Shown here: positions 9,114-17,130 of the stretch, piece after piece
How positions within the stretch are numbered: the stretch's first letter is position 1
Layout of the letters: each line of letters opens with the position of its first letter
Assembly (NCBI GenBank): GCA_030765525.1
Contig: JAVCCK010000044.1
Location: 62,001-126,000, forward strand
Length of the DNA stretch: 64,000 nucleotides
Direction: 5' to 3'
From: Candidatus Lernaella stagnicola
Lineage (GTDB): Bacteria > Lernaellota > Lernaellaia > Lernaellales > Lernaellaceae
Translations under genes and position numbers: made by a program
The notes under the pieces: generated by a model
The model's database searches: none
The model's input: only the letters and a program-made list of their open reading frames with translations
What the model was told of the DNA's origin: nothing

Positions 9114-10766
9114 ATGCGCGATCGAATCTCGAAGGCCGGAAACAACACGCGCGTCGCGTGGCTCGCGGCGACGACGATCCTGCTGCTGGCGGCGCTCAAC
9201 GCCGGGTGGGTGCTGGCTCATGTGCCGGCGATGATCGGCGTCGATTCGTGGGATTTCTACCCGGCCTCGATTCACTACTACCGCTACCTGCAAGGCGTCG
9301 AGGACGTGGGCTTCGACCCGGTGGCCGCGGTGGGGTCGTATCGCGGTCCGCTCTTCCACTGGGCGAGCATGCCCCTGCCGCTGCTTTTCGGCGGCGGCCT
9401 CTGGGCGTTTGCCATCACCAATATCTTCTTCACCATCGGGTTGCTGGCGCTCGTGTGGTTTGCCGGACGACGCCTGCACGGAGACTGGGCGGGTTGGCTG
9501 GCCCTGTTGATGCTCGGCACGACGCCGGTAATCGTGCACGGCGCACGCAGCTACAATTTGGAGATCCCGCTGGCGACGTTGGTGACGCTGAGCGTCGTCT
9601 GCCTCTTGGCCGCCGATCGACTGCAAAAAACCTGGTGGGCGCTTGGCTTCGGCTTGGCGGCGGGCGCGGCGATGCTGGTCAAAGGCGTCGCGTTCCTATA
9701 CTTCTTGCCGCCGCTGCTGGGCGCGTGGATCGAACTATTCGCGGCGCGACGATGGCCCCGCCCGGGAGAAACCCGACCGAGTTGGATCAAGGCGTTGGCG
9801 ACGACCGCGTTGGCGCTGGCGGCGGCGGCCGGCGTATCGCTGCTGTGGTACCGCGATCACTTCACGCACCTGAGTGAGACGATCTTCCACCAAATCGGCA
9901 ACTACTGGGAGATCTACGAACCGCTGCGCACCGAGGGCGGCGCGTCGGTATGGCAACAGATCCTCGTCGAAGCCGCGCCGCTCGTGTTGTTGCTTGGCGC
10001 CATCGGCATGATCGGGTTGACGCGACGGCGGCGTCCCGGCTGGGGCGTGTTGTTGGCGTGGGGTATTGTTCCCGCGTTGGGATTCCTCTCCGGCCCGGCC
10101 GACTTCGCGCGTTTTCTTTCGGCAGCCTTCCCCGCGTTTGCGTTGGCGGGCGGAATTGCCTTGGCGCGTCTGCCTTGGGAAGCAAAACGGACCAAAGTGC
10201 TGTTGGCCGCCGTGGTTCTTTCGTGTGCCTTCTACGCCGCGGCGTCGCTGCTGCCGGTGCGCGACAACCGCGCCCCGCTGTCGGTTACGCCCAGCCAGTA
10301 CTTTGACTGGCCGGATCGCGAAATCATTCTGGAAACGATCGGCAAGGAGACCCGCGACATCGCCGCGCCGACGATCGCCGTGTACGCGGCGGGCAACCTG
10401 ACGACGGTGCCGCCGAAGGTGTACTACAGCTACCTGGCGTTGGCGTTTCCCCGGGCTCGCATTTACGCGGCGGTTCACGACGACAATTTCGGGTATCGCT
10501 TTCGGGAGTTCTGCGGCCATTTGCCCGCGGCCGACGCGTTGATTGTCGTCGAGCAGCGGCCCGACGCGGCCGGTGTCGAGCACCCCGGCATGGCACCGCC
10601 GCCGTTGGCTTCCACAGGTCAAGCGGCGCTCGCGGCCTGCCTCGCGCAAATGGAGCGCGTGCAAAACGACTACCGGCCCGCACTGCGCTTGCTGCCCCGC
10701 GCCCCACAGCACGCGGGCGGCGTCCGGGTCTACATCAAAGCATCAGCGGGAGACGCGCCCGGTTGA
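9114..10766 (+). CDS. GT39-family integral membrane glycosyltransferase (second copy)
   Basis: 550 residues; ATG preceded by GGGAGAGGC. Multiple membrane helices fill the first two thirds, followed by a soluble C-terminal part. The first loop reads GVDSWDFYP with the likely catalytic Asp, followed by GSYRGPLFHW, which matches the SYKGPLFPL motif of the GT39 protein at 3751-5409. Similarity is otherwise low, so this is an old duplication rather than a recent one. The expected role is transfer of a sugar from polyprenyl phosphate to a periplasmic acceptor. Its 3' end overlaps the convergent SGNH/TPR gene by 24 bases. Both GT39 genes in this window sit beside an SGNH/TPR gene, which suggests they modify the same surface molecule. 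Confidence 0.8.
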   Translation: MRDRISKAGNNTRVAWLAATTILLLAALNAGWVLAHVPAMIGVDSWDFYPASIHYYRYLQGVEDVGFDPVAAVGSYRGPLFHWASMPLPLLFGGGLWAFAITNIFFTIGLLALVWFAGRRLHGDWAGWLALLMLGTTPVIVHGARSYNLEIPLATLVTLSVVCLLAADRLQKTWWALGFGLAAGAAMLVKGVAFLYFLPPLLGAWIELFAARRWPRPGETRPSWIKALATTALALAAAAGVSLLWYRDHFTHLSETIFHQIGNYWEIYEPLRTEGGASVWQQILVEAAPLVLLLGAIGMIGLTRRRRPGWGVLLAWGIVPALGFLSGPADFARFLSAAFPAFALAGGIALARLPWEAKRTKVLLAAVVLSCAFYAAASLLPVRDNRAPLSVTPSQYFDWPDREIILETIGKETRDIAAPTIAVYAAGNLTTVPPKVYYSYLALAFPRARIYAAVHDDNFGYRFREFCGHLPAADALIVVEQRPDAAGVEHPGMAPPPLASTGQAALAACLAQMERVQNDYRPALRLLPRAPQHAGGVRVYIKASAGDAPG

Positions 10767-12083
10767 TTGCAGCCATTGGATGGTCGTATCGGCGACTAAC
10801 TTCATCCCCGCATGGTTGAAATGGGTTTGGTCGCTGAAATATCGCCGCGACGTAATCGGGTTGTCATCCATCCGGGAACGTAGATCGATGAGTTCGATCG
10901 CGCCGCGTTTTCGTAGGCGTTCCAATTCCGGATTGACGATGAAATCCAAGCGACTCGCGGCGCCATCGTGCTCGACCGCGCGGCGCAGGTGCTTGCGGGC
11001 ACGCCGCTGTTTTCCGTCCTGGTACAGTTTCATGCCGAGCCGAAAATGGGTTTCCGCGTAGGTGTCATCGATGGCCAGCGCTTCCTCCAACAACGAGCGG
11101 GGATCGCGGGATTGTTCCGCTTCTTGGAGCAGCCGGCGGACTGTTTGCCGCTCTTGTTCGATGGTCGCCGGATCGAATTCGGATTGCATCGGTCGCGCGT
11201 AAAGGTTGGACAGCAGCGTGTAGAACGCGAGCGGAACGCCCGCTTGCTCGGCGATGTCAGCCATCTCGCGCAGCGTTTCGCCGGTCTTGTGGCGGTAGAT
11301 CTCCTGTAGATTCTTCTTCGCGGCTGCCAAGGCGCGCGCGTCGGTATTGCCGTAGGTTCTCGCGCCGGTCATCAAATCGCGCCCCTGAACGGGCGTGCCG
11401 CGTCCGAAGACCAGCGGTGAAACGAAATCGCGAAACAGGCGTGTGGCGAACATCGCGCGGATCAGCGGATTGGTGAATCCGGAGTGGAAAATCAGTTCGC
11501 GGTCCTGCCCGAAGTTGATCGCGGGCGACACGTTGCCGATGTACACGAGCACGAGGTCTGGATCGTATTCCACAAGCTCGCCGAGAAGCAGACGCATGGT
11601 GTCCTGGTCGAAGGCTTTGTTGGCGCAGTTGGCGATCTCCAGCGTCGTTTGCATGCCCGCCGCGTGCCACTGCTCGCTTATGATGGCGCCCAGGTCGTCG
11701 AATTCTCCTTCACTGCGACGGGCATAAATGGGAGAACTTCCCAACAGGAAAAGGCGGAATTGATCCGGCTGTTTTTCGACCCGGAATTCCGCCGGCGCGA
11801 AAGGCACTTCGACCTGAAAATGCACGCCGCCCGCGGTCATCTGCGTAATGCCGAAGCGCGGAAAAGTATTCGGGTCGGCTAAGCGATTGCGCCAGACGCG
11901 GTGGCCGTCGTCGGTTTGCACTTGTTCGAACACGCGCGGCGGCGGCGGACCCGTCAATGCCGCCGGGGTTTCTTCGGTGAGGCGCAGCACGATCTCCACC
12001 GTCGTCAACAACGCCGCCAAAATCGCCACGTTGATCGCGAGGATGAGAACAATTCGCCGCCGTTTGCGCTTTGTGGTCGCCAT
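10743..12083 (-). CDS. Membrane-anchored SGNH-hydrolase-like protein with TPR insert
   Basis: 446 residues from the ATG at 12083. An in-frame start 105 bases further up is possible, but it would place a non-signal-like segment before the anchor and overlap the divergent gene. From 12083 the protein begins MATTKRKRRR followed by a membrane helix. Block I is LFLLGSSPIYA (Ser near residue 105), block III looks like VYIGNVSPA with the Gly-x-Asn Asn retained, and block V is SDQTHFNHAG near the end. A TPR-like block (EEALAIDDTYAETHFRLGMKLYQ) precedes block V. It is the paralogue with the most complete set of SGNH blocks. It is divergently transcribed from the next SGNH/TPR gene with 66 bases between starts, so the pair may share a control region. 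Confidence 0.75.
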   Translation of the reverse strand: MATTKRKRRRIVLILAINVAILAALLTTVEIVLRLTEETPAALTGPPPPRVFEQVQTDDGHRVWRNRLADPNTFPRFGITQMTAGGVHFQVEVPFAPAEFRVEKQPDQFRLFLLGSSPIYARRSEGEFDDLGAIISEQWHAAGMQTTLEIANCANKAFDQDTMRLLLGELVEYDPDLVLVYIGNVSPAINFGQDRELIFHSGFTNPLIRAMFATRLFRDFVSPLVFGRGTPVQGRDLMTGARTYGNTDARALAAAKKNLQEIYRHKTGETLREMADIAEQAGVPLAFYTLLSNLYARPMQSEFDPATIEQERQTVRRLLQEAEQSRDPRSLLEEALAIDDTYAETHFRLGMKLYQDGKQRRARKHLRRAVEHDGAASRLDFIVNPELERLRKRGAIELIDLRSRMDDNPITSRRYFSDQTHFNHAGMKLVADTTIQWLQSTGRVSR

Positions 12084-12149
12084 ACTTTTGCCGAAATTCC
12101 TCCATGGCCTATATAGCACGGGACGCATGGCCGATGGTATGATGTCTTT

Positions 12150-13631
12150 ATGGCGAAGACAAAAACATGGCGTCGATGGTTGATTCACGCGGTGGTGATC
12201 GCAAGCTTGCTGGTTGCCGTCGAGATCATCCTGCGACTGAGCAGCGCGCCGCCTTCTTTCACCCGGTCCGACGATTCATTCGCAGACCGTTTCTTCGTGC
12301 CCGAATCGCGCGACGGCGCCGAGATGATGGTCAACAACTTCCGCAGCGAAATGGAGTCCGAGGGCGTGCCCGCCGGGGAACCGCCGCCGGAAGGTCGCAA
12401 CGAAGCATTATGGCAGCGTGTGCGCGACGTGATGGAATTCAACCGCGAAAAGCCGCCCGACGAAACGCGAATCTTCGTGCTGGGCACCTCGCCGATCTGG
12501 GGATTTCTCGGCAACCGCGAAGATGACCACACGCTCTTGGCCTTGTACCTGCGCGACAAACTGCGCGACCGCTATCCGCAGGTAAACGCCAAAGTCGTCA
12601 ACGCCGCCCACGTCGGCATGGGTGGGCCTGAAGTCTTGCGCTGCCTGCGCGAAATGGTCGAATACCAACCCGATTTGGTCGTCGTGTATTTCGGCGGCGT
12701 CATGCCGACTATGGCCCCGCCGGTCGAAGACCGGGGCGACCTGGAAAAATCGCCTGAAACATATTTCCTGCTTCGCCTGCTCGGTCACTCGAAGCTGTTC
12801 CGCGCGATTCGCAAGGCGTTGTCGCCCCGATCCGCCGAAGCCCAACAACCGTTCCCGCCCCCGCCGGTCGGCAGGCCTCCGGAGTTGGCGCCGACCATGG
12901 GTGACATCGAAGCGACCGACCCCGAGTTCGACAGTCGTGGACTGCCGCTCTTCGGGCCGCACAGCAAACCGCTGGAACAACCCGAGGATTATGACGAGCG
13001 CCTCGTAAACCTCGTGGCCAATCTCAAAAGCGAAATCGAAGGCAGCTACCGGGCGCTTTTCGAGCAGATGGCCGGCGACATCGCGCAACGAGGCGCCGCC
13101 GGCGTGTTTTTCACCGTGGCGACCAACAAGGCCGACATCCGCCCGTTCTGGTCGTTGCACCAAAAACCAATCAGCGCGGCGGATCGCAAGACCTTCGCGC
13201 GATTGCTGGTCGATGCGCGACGTCGACTCGACAACGGCGATGTGGCCGGGGCGCGACGCGCTTATGAACAGGCGGTGGCCTTGGGGCCGACATTCGCTGC
13301 GGCGCGATTTGAACTGGGACGCGTCTATCGCCAACTCGGCGAGCATGACAAGGCTCGCGCCGAATTCCTGGCGGCCAAGGAATGGGACGCCTCCAACGAA
13401 CGCGCGCTGGACCGGCCGAACGACCTGCTGCGTCACGTTGCCGCGGCGCACGGCCTAGCGACGCTGAACGCGGAGGAGATCATCCTCGCCATGCCCGAAA
13501 GCGAAGGATACTTGGGCCGTGGCGTGTTTATCGACCACCAGCACATGACGCCGGCCGTGGTGCGGACGATGGCCGAAGCTCTAAGCGATCGCATGCCGCA
13601 ATACCTGCCGCAGGTGAACTGGGGAAATTAA
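12150..13631 (+). CDS. Membrane-anchored SGNH-hydrolase-like protein with TPR insert
   Basis: 493 residues with a membrane helix at about residues 10-28. The nucleophile motif is FVLGTSPIWGF (Ser near 112), with NAAHVGMGGPE and VVVYFGGVMP at the block II/III positions (the Asn of block III is lost) and FIDHQHMTP as the DxxH motif near residue 455. A Pro-rich linker (about residues 230-250) and TPR repeats (about 345-400) separate the halves. Unlike its divergent neighbour at 10743-12083 it has a long insertion before the TPRs. It ends in a 4-base overlap (TTAA) with the convergent membrane/propeller gene. Enzymatic activity is unproven; loss of the block III Asn may mean it binds rather than cleaves. 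Confidence 0.75.
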   Translation: MAKTKTWRRWLIHAVVIASLLVAVEIILRLSSAPPSFTRSDDSFADRFFVPESRDGAEMMVNNFRSEMESEGVPAGEPPPEGRNEALWQRVRDVMEFNREKPPDETRIFVLGTSPIWGFLGNREDDHTLLALYLRDKLRDRYPQVNAKVVNAAHVGMGGPEVLRCLREMVEYQPDLVVVYFGGVMPTMAPPVEDRGDLEKSPETYFLLRLLGHSKLFRAIRKALSPRSAEAQQPFPPPPVGRPPELAPTMGDIEATDPEFDSRGLPLFGPHSKPLEQPEDYDERLVNLVANLKSEIEGSYRALFEQMAGDIAQRGAAGVFFTVATNKADIRPFWSLHQKPISAADRKTFARLLVDARRRLDNGDVAGARRAYEQAVALGPTFAAARFELGRVYRQLGEHDKARAEFLAAKEWDASNERALDRPNDLLRHVAAAHGLATLNAEEIILAMPESEGYLGRGVFIDHQHMTPAVVRTMAEALSDRMPQYLPQVNWGN

Positions 13632-15145
13632 TCCCCGGCGATCAGCCGGTCGACGTCGACTTCGAACAAGCCGCAACTCGAGGTGACGAACACGCGCCCG
13701 GTTTGCTGTTCAACGTGAATTCCCCGCGCCAACTTGCCTACAAAGGTTCGTCCCAAGCGCCGGTAGGTTTCCGCGTCATAAACATCCAAGAGACCATCGG
13801 CGTATCCGGCCGTGACGATCGCGTCGCGCGTGCGGTCGAAGTAGAGTTCGCGCACGGTCGTGCCCGTGGGAATGCGGTCGCGCACGGCCAGCGTATCGCC
13901 GTCCAGCACGAGGATCTCCCGCGTGAAGGTCGCGGCGGCGTACACGCGATGGCGCTTGCGGTCGTAGTCGAGCCCAATCGTCGGCACGCCCACGTCGACT
14001 TGCTTGAGGATATCGAAGTCGTTGCCGTCGAAGAGCAGAAAATACCGCGAAACCACCGACGCGTAGTAACGATGCCCGTAACGGTCGGGCACCAGCGTGT
14101 CGAGCATGCCGATGAATCCCAGGTTGTCGAAGTGACGTTTGAAGATCTTGCGGCGGCTGTCGAGGCTGTATTTCGCCACGTCGCCCTCGTACCCGAGCAC
14201 GATCAATTCGTTGCGTGCGTTGTTGAAGTAGGCGCGAATCGGCTCGAACTCGACGACCAGTTCCTCTTGCTGGCGGAACAGGCCCCCCGCGTAGGAAATA
14301 ACGCGAATCGTGTGGCGACCGTTGATATCCAGCACGACGACGTAAATTTCTTCGCGTTGCGGATTGACCGTGATGCGCTGCGGATAGCGCGCGGTGGATT
14401 CGCCCTTGATCAGAATCAACTTCGCCGCGGCGAAGTCCGGCTTCGTAAAGGGCATCGCGCCGATGGCGTCGTTGGCGACTTCCTGGCCGAAGAATAGTTT
14501 CAGGAAGCCGGATCGTTTTTGCTTGAGCGTAAAAAAGAGGCGGTCGGCGTCCGGGTCGCTCTTCACGTCGTAAGGGAAGCAGGCGTCGAGACCGGGGGCG
14601 CGGTCGATGTCGCCCCGCGTAATCAGCGGCGTGAGATAAGGCGAGGCCGCCAGCCGATCGCAAGCGCTTGCCGACGTGCCGAGAAACGTGAAGGTCATCG
14701 CGGCCAGCGCGAGATACACGGCGGCGATGATCACCAGCAGCGAGTCCAACCGGGCCCAGGCGGGGTAGTCGGCCCGCCGCCAAGTCTGCAAGACAAGCAG
14801 CACCAGCAGGATGGCGCCGAACACGGCAAACGCCCAGGGGTTCAAGCCAATGCCGATGGGCACGAGAATGATGGTCGGCAAGAGTAGGATCAACCAGATC
14901 ATCACCTTGGCGATGATCGGCAGGATTTTTCGCAGCCAAGCGCCGCGCCGCACGATGAAATGCTGATAGCGGGGCCACTTCTTGCGTAGGGTTTCGTGTA
15001 CCACCAGCACGAAAAACACCGGCGCCAGCAAAACGGCCATCAGCAGGTAGTAGATAATGCGGCGCTCAGCAAACGTGATGCCCATCACGTAGGCGATCGG
15101 CAACAGCAGCAGCGTGTACAGCGCCAGGCGGCGAAAGGTCAGCAT
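13628..15145 (-). CDS. Membrane protein with C-terminal beta-propeller (YncE/YVTN-like)
   Basis: About 505 residues from the ATG at 15145; a TTG three codons upstream is a weaker alternative and neither has a clear ribosome site. The N-terminal 180 residues hold five to six hydrophobic helices broken by a basic loop. The rest is a repeated beta pattern typical of YncE/YVTN-like propellers: blades such as REEIYVVVLDINGRHTIRVISY, NARNELIVLGYEG and KRHRVYAAATFTREILVLDG. No catalytic motif is visible. Such propellers usually bind ligands or partners outside the cytoplasm. It is convergent with the SGNH/TPR gene and is followed upstream by the RsmI-like gene on the same strand after a 48-base gap, so it might be read from that operon. 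Confidence 0.65.
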   Translation of the reverse strand: MLTFRRLALYTLLLLPIAYVMGITFAERRIIYYLLMAVLLAPVFFVLVVHETLRKKWPRYQHFIVRRGAWLRKILPIIAKVMIWLILLLPTIILVPIGIGLNPWAFAVFGAILLVLLVLQTWRRADYPAWARLDSLLVIIAAVYLALAAMTFTFLGTSASACDRLAASPYLTPLITRGDIDRAPGLDACFPYDVKSDPDADRLFFTLKQKRSGFLKLFFGQEVANDAIGAMPFTKPDFAAAKLILIKGESTARYPQRITVNPQREEIYVVVLDINGRHTIRVISYAGGLFRQQEELVVEFEPIRAYFNNARNELIVLGYEGDVAKYSLDSRRKIFKRHFDNLGFIGMLDTLVPDRYGHRYYASVVSRYFLLFDGNDFDILKQVDVGVPTIGLDYDRKRHRVYAAATFTREILVLDGDTLAVRDRIPTGTTVRELYFDRTRDAIVTAGYADGLLDVYDAETYRRLGRTFVGKLARGIHVEQQTGRVFVTSSCGLFEVDVDRLIAGD

Positions 15146-15193
15146 GGTCGCCAAAGTGTAAAGAATGCGGCGCGTCTTTTCAACGAAACGACC

Positions 15194-16396
15194 TCACGAC
15201 GCCGGGCGTATCGTAACGACGCCCGTGCACTGTGGATCGCGAAGCCTCGCGGCCAACTCACGGGGAAGCTCAGCCGCCCCCGCCGCGGCCGCCACGGCGA
15301 GCGTAACATCGCTTCCGTGTCGGCTCTTGCGAATCACCAATCGATCCCGCGTCGCGAAACGTTTGTTGATCGTGGCGTCAGTTTTCCAACTTAGCTCTTC
15401 CACCGCGATTTCCACGGTGACACGCCCGCGCGCCTTCTTGAGCGCCGCCGGATCCCAATCCGCGCTCACGCCCACGACGCAGGTTTCACGCGGGCCGCAA
15501 TCGTTCTCGCGCTTGAATTCGATGGTCTTGTCATGCGTGGCGCGAATGGCCGCGTGGCCGCGAAAAGAAAAACTGAGTTCGGCGAAATCGGCTTCGGTCG
15601 TCGAAGCTCTCGCCAATTCGTAGGCTTGCCGGCGCGTCAGACACGTCTCGGCGACCAAGCGCTTCGCCACCTCCGGCGTGGTGAGCCCGTCCCGCATCAG
15701 TTCCCGCGCCCGCGCGCCGATGGCCGTCAAGTCGTCGATTCGTTCGTCTTCGGGGTCGCGTCCCGCCACGATCAACAGCCCCTCCCCGCTCAGATTCGGC
15801 GGGAGGGAAGCCGGCAAGTCGGCCAATTTGGCGCGGGTGATGGCGCCGGTTGCGTCGGCGAAAAATGCCAAGCGATCACCGAAAGTCTCGCGCGACGCTT
15901 CAACAAGGTCCGCGATCCGCTCGGCGGCTACGGAAATCGCCAAGGGACGCAAATCGGCGGCGCACGACGCGAGCGTGGCGGCCCGGCGTTTGGCCCCGCT
16001 GGGCAACCGGCCCAATACGTTGACCCGGCTCGTGCCGTAACCGGCGGCGGGAAGCATGCCGGCCAGGGGTGAAACGGCCGGCAGCACGGTGACGCGGTAT
16101 CCGGCGTCGTCGACCGAGGCGACGAGGCCTCCTGTGGGGTCGTCCGGACCGGCCAACAGCAGCGCGACGTTATCACCGGCGGCGAGGCGGCGTAAAACCG
16201 CTTTTAGCACCGGGCGCGTCACGATTTGCTTGATGTCGTGGTGGCGCAGCAACCGGGCGGCGCGTTCGAAATCGGCGGCAGCGACCATCTGCGCAGCGCG
16301 CAATACGGCCAGCGCCCGCACCGTCAGGTCGTCGGGGTTTTCGGGCATCACGACAATCGTCGCTTCGCCGTATGCCTTTTGGACCTCGTCAGTCAT
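15194..16396 (-). CDS. RsmI-like tetrapyrrole-methylase-fold protein fused to DUF371
   Basis: 400 residues; ATG preceded by GGAGGGACGAAA. Residues 10-265 align by eye along the whole length of RsmI, the 16S rRNA C1402 2'-O-methyltransferase. Shared landmarks are DDLTVRALAVLRAA, ADFERAARLLRHHDI, VTVLPAVSPLAGML, VLGRLPSGAKRR and the C-terminal ARELMRDGLTTPEVAKRL. The SAM-binding loop that reads SDAGTPGISDPG in RsmI is here AGPDDPTGGLVASVDDAG, so the enzyme may be altered or inactive. Residues 270-400 match DUF371, a small domain known mainly from archaea (RGHAAIRATHDKTIEF, CVVGVSADWD, RLVIRKSRHG, LAVAAAAGAAELPREL). The start overlaps by 8 bases the upstream gene for a 16S rRNA A1408 methyltransferase-like protein, which supports a joint role at the decoding site. 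Confidence 0.75.
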   Translation of the reverse strand: MTDEVQKAYGEATIVVMPENPDDLTVRALAVLRAAQMVAAADFERAARLLRHHDIKQIVTRPVLKAVLRRLAAGDNVALLLAGPDDPTGGLVASVDDAGYRVTVLPAVSPLAGMLPAAGYGTSRVNVLGRLPSGAKRRAATLASCAADLRPLAISVAAERIADLVEASRETFGDRLAFFADATGAITRAKLADLPASLPPNLSGEGLLIVAGRDPEDERIDDLTAIGARARELMRDGLTTPEVAKRLVAETCLTRRQAYELARASTTEADFAELSFSFRGHAAIRATHDKTIEFKRENDCGPRETCVVGVSADWDPAALKKARGRVTVEIAVEELSWKTDATINKRFATRDRLVIRKSRHGSDVTLAVAAAAGAAELPRELAARLRDPQCTGVVTIRPAS

Positions 16397-17060
16397 TTTC
16401 GTCCCTCCGATGCCCTTGAATCCGCAGCGTGGCGCGGCGGCTCCCGCGGGTCAAGCGACCGCCCCAGGTCGTGCGTGCGGGGAGCGGCTCGTCGCCGATC
16501 AATCGCCGGTCGGTGATTTCCAAACCGAAGGCGGCGTAGCGTTCGCGCAGTCGCTCATCGACAAATTCTTCGGTGAGGGACGGTAAGTCGAGGCGTTCGC
16601 GCAACGGGTCGTCGCCGAAGACCTGCATGTTGAGCAGGATGTCGAATTCGCCGCCGGGAGTGAGCAAGGCGGCGGCCGGGCGCATGATTTCCGGGCGTGC
16701 CTCGGCGACACCGCGCAGCAACGCGCCCCACGGGAAGTTGATCGTCAAGCGACCGACCAGGCCGAACAAGGCCGGCGGCCAGTACTCGAGACCGCCGATC
16801 AGCAGCACCAGGTTCTCGACGCCGCCGCGGGCCGGCTTGCGACCGAGGCGCGACGCCACTTTCTTCATGTTGTCAGCCACCGGGTCCAACGCGAGGCACA
16901 AGGTGTCGGGGGCCGACCGGGCTAAGCGGTAGGGAAACATGGCGTCGCCGGTCCCAGCGTCGAGGTGAACGAAAGCGTAGCCCGCCGCGCGAGCGAGTAG
17001 TTCCGTCGCATCGAATTCGACGAGTCCTCGCGGAGTTACACAACGCAAGTTCACGGACAC
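16389..17060 (-). CDS. KamB/NpmA-like 16S rRNA (adenine-1408-N1) methyltransferase
   Basis: 223 residues; GTG start (a second GTG at 17054 is an alternative with the better-placed AGGAG). The sequence follows the KamB/NpmA family from end to end. It has the SAM motif HLDAGTGDA (residues 32-40), LALDPVADNMKKV with an acidic SAM ligand at 59, the linker NFPWGALLRG with Trp111, and TTWGGRLTRG with Trp199. These two Trp align with the residues that hold the flipped A1408 in NpmA/KamB, and both are kept. Only the last Gly of GTGDG is Ala. The family adds m1A at position 1408 of helix 44, which in other bacteria blocks several aminoglycosides; here a housekeeping or self-protective role is equally possible. 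It is the first gene of an operon with the RsmI-DUF371 gene (8-base overlap). Confidence 0.8.
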   Translation of the reverse strand: MSVNLRCVTPRGLVEFDATELLARAAGYAFVHLDAGTGDAMFPYRLARSAPDTLCLALDPVADNMKKVASRLGRKPARGGVENLVLLIGGLEYWPPALFGLVGRLTINFPWGALLRGVAEARPEIMRPAAALLTPGGEFDILLNMQVFGDDPLRERLDLPSLTEEFVDERLRERYAAFGLEITDRRLIGDEPLPARTTWGGRLTRGSRRATLRIQGHRRDEND

Positions 17061-17130
17061 TCCTGACCTTATCGTCGTTTTGCCTCATGGTATACGAAAT
17101 GGCGGTGGCTGCCTATGGAATGACGCGCGC

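Noticed and set aside
8243-9877. A 544-codon plus-strand frame antisense to the AlkP-type gene
   Set aside because: No recognisable domain, Arg/His-rich composition, and it runs through the start of the GT39 gene in another frame.
10743-12188. Start of the SGNH/TPR gene at 12188
   Set aside because: It would overlap the divergent gene by 39 bases and add a segment before the membrane anchor; the ATG at 12083 gives a normal anchor.
16389-17060. Acquired aminoglycoside-resistance gene on a mobile element
   Set aside because: There is no transposase, integrase or plasmid gene nearby, base composition matches its neighbours, and it is coupled to a chromosomal-type RsmI-like gene.
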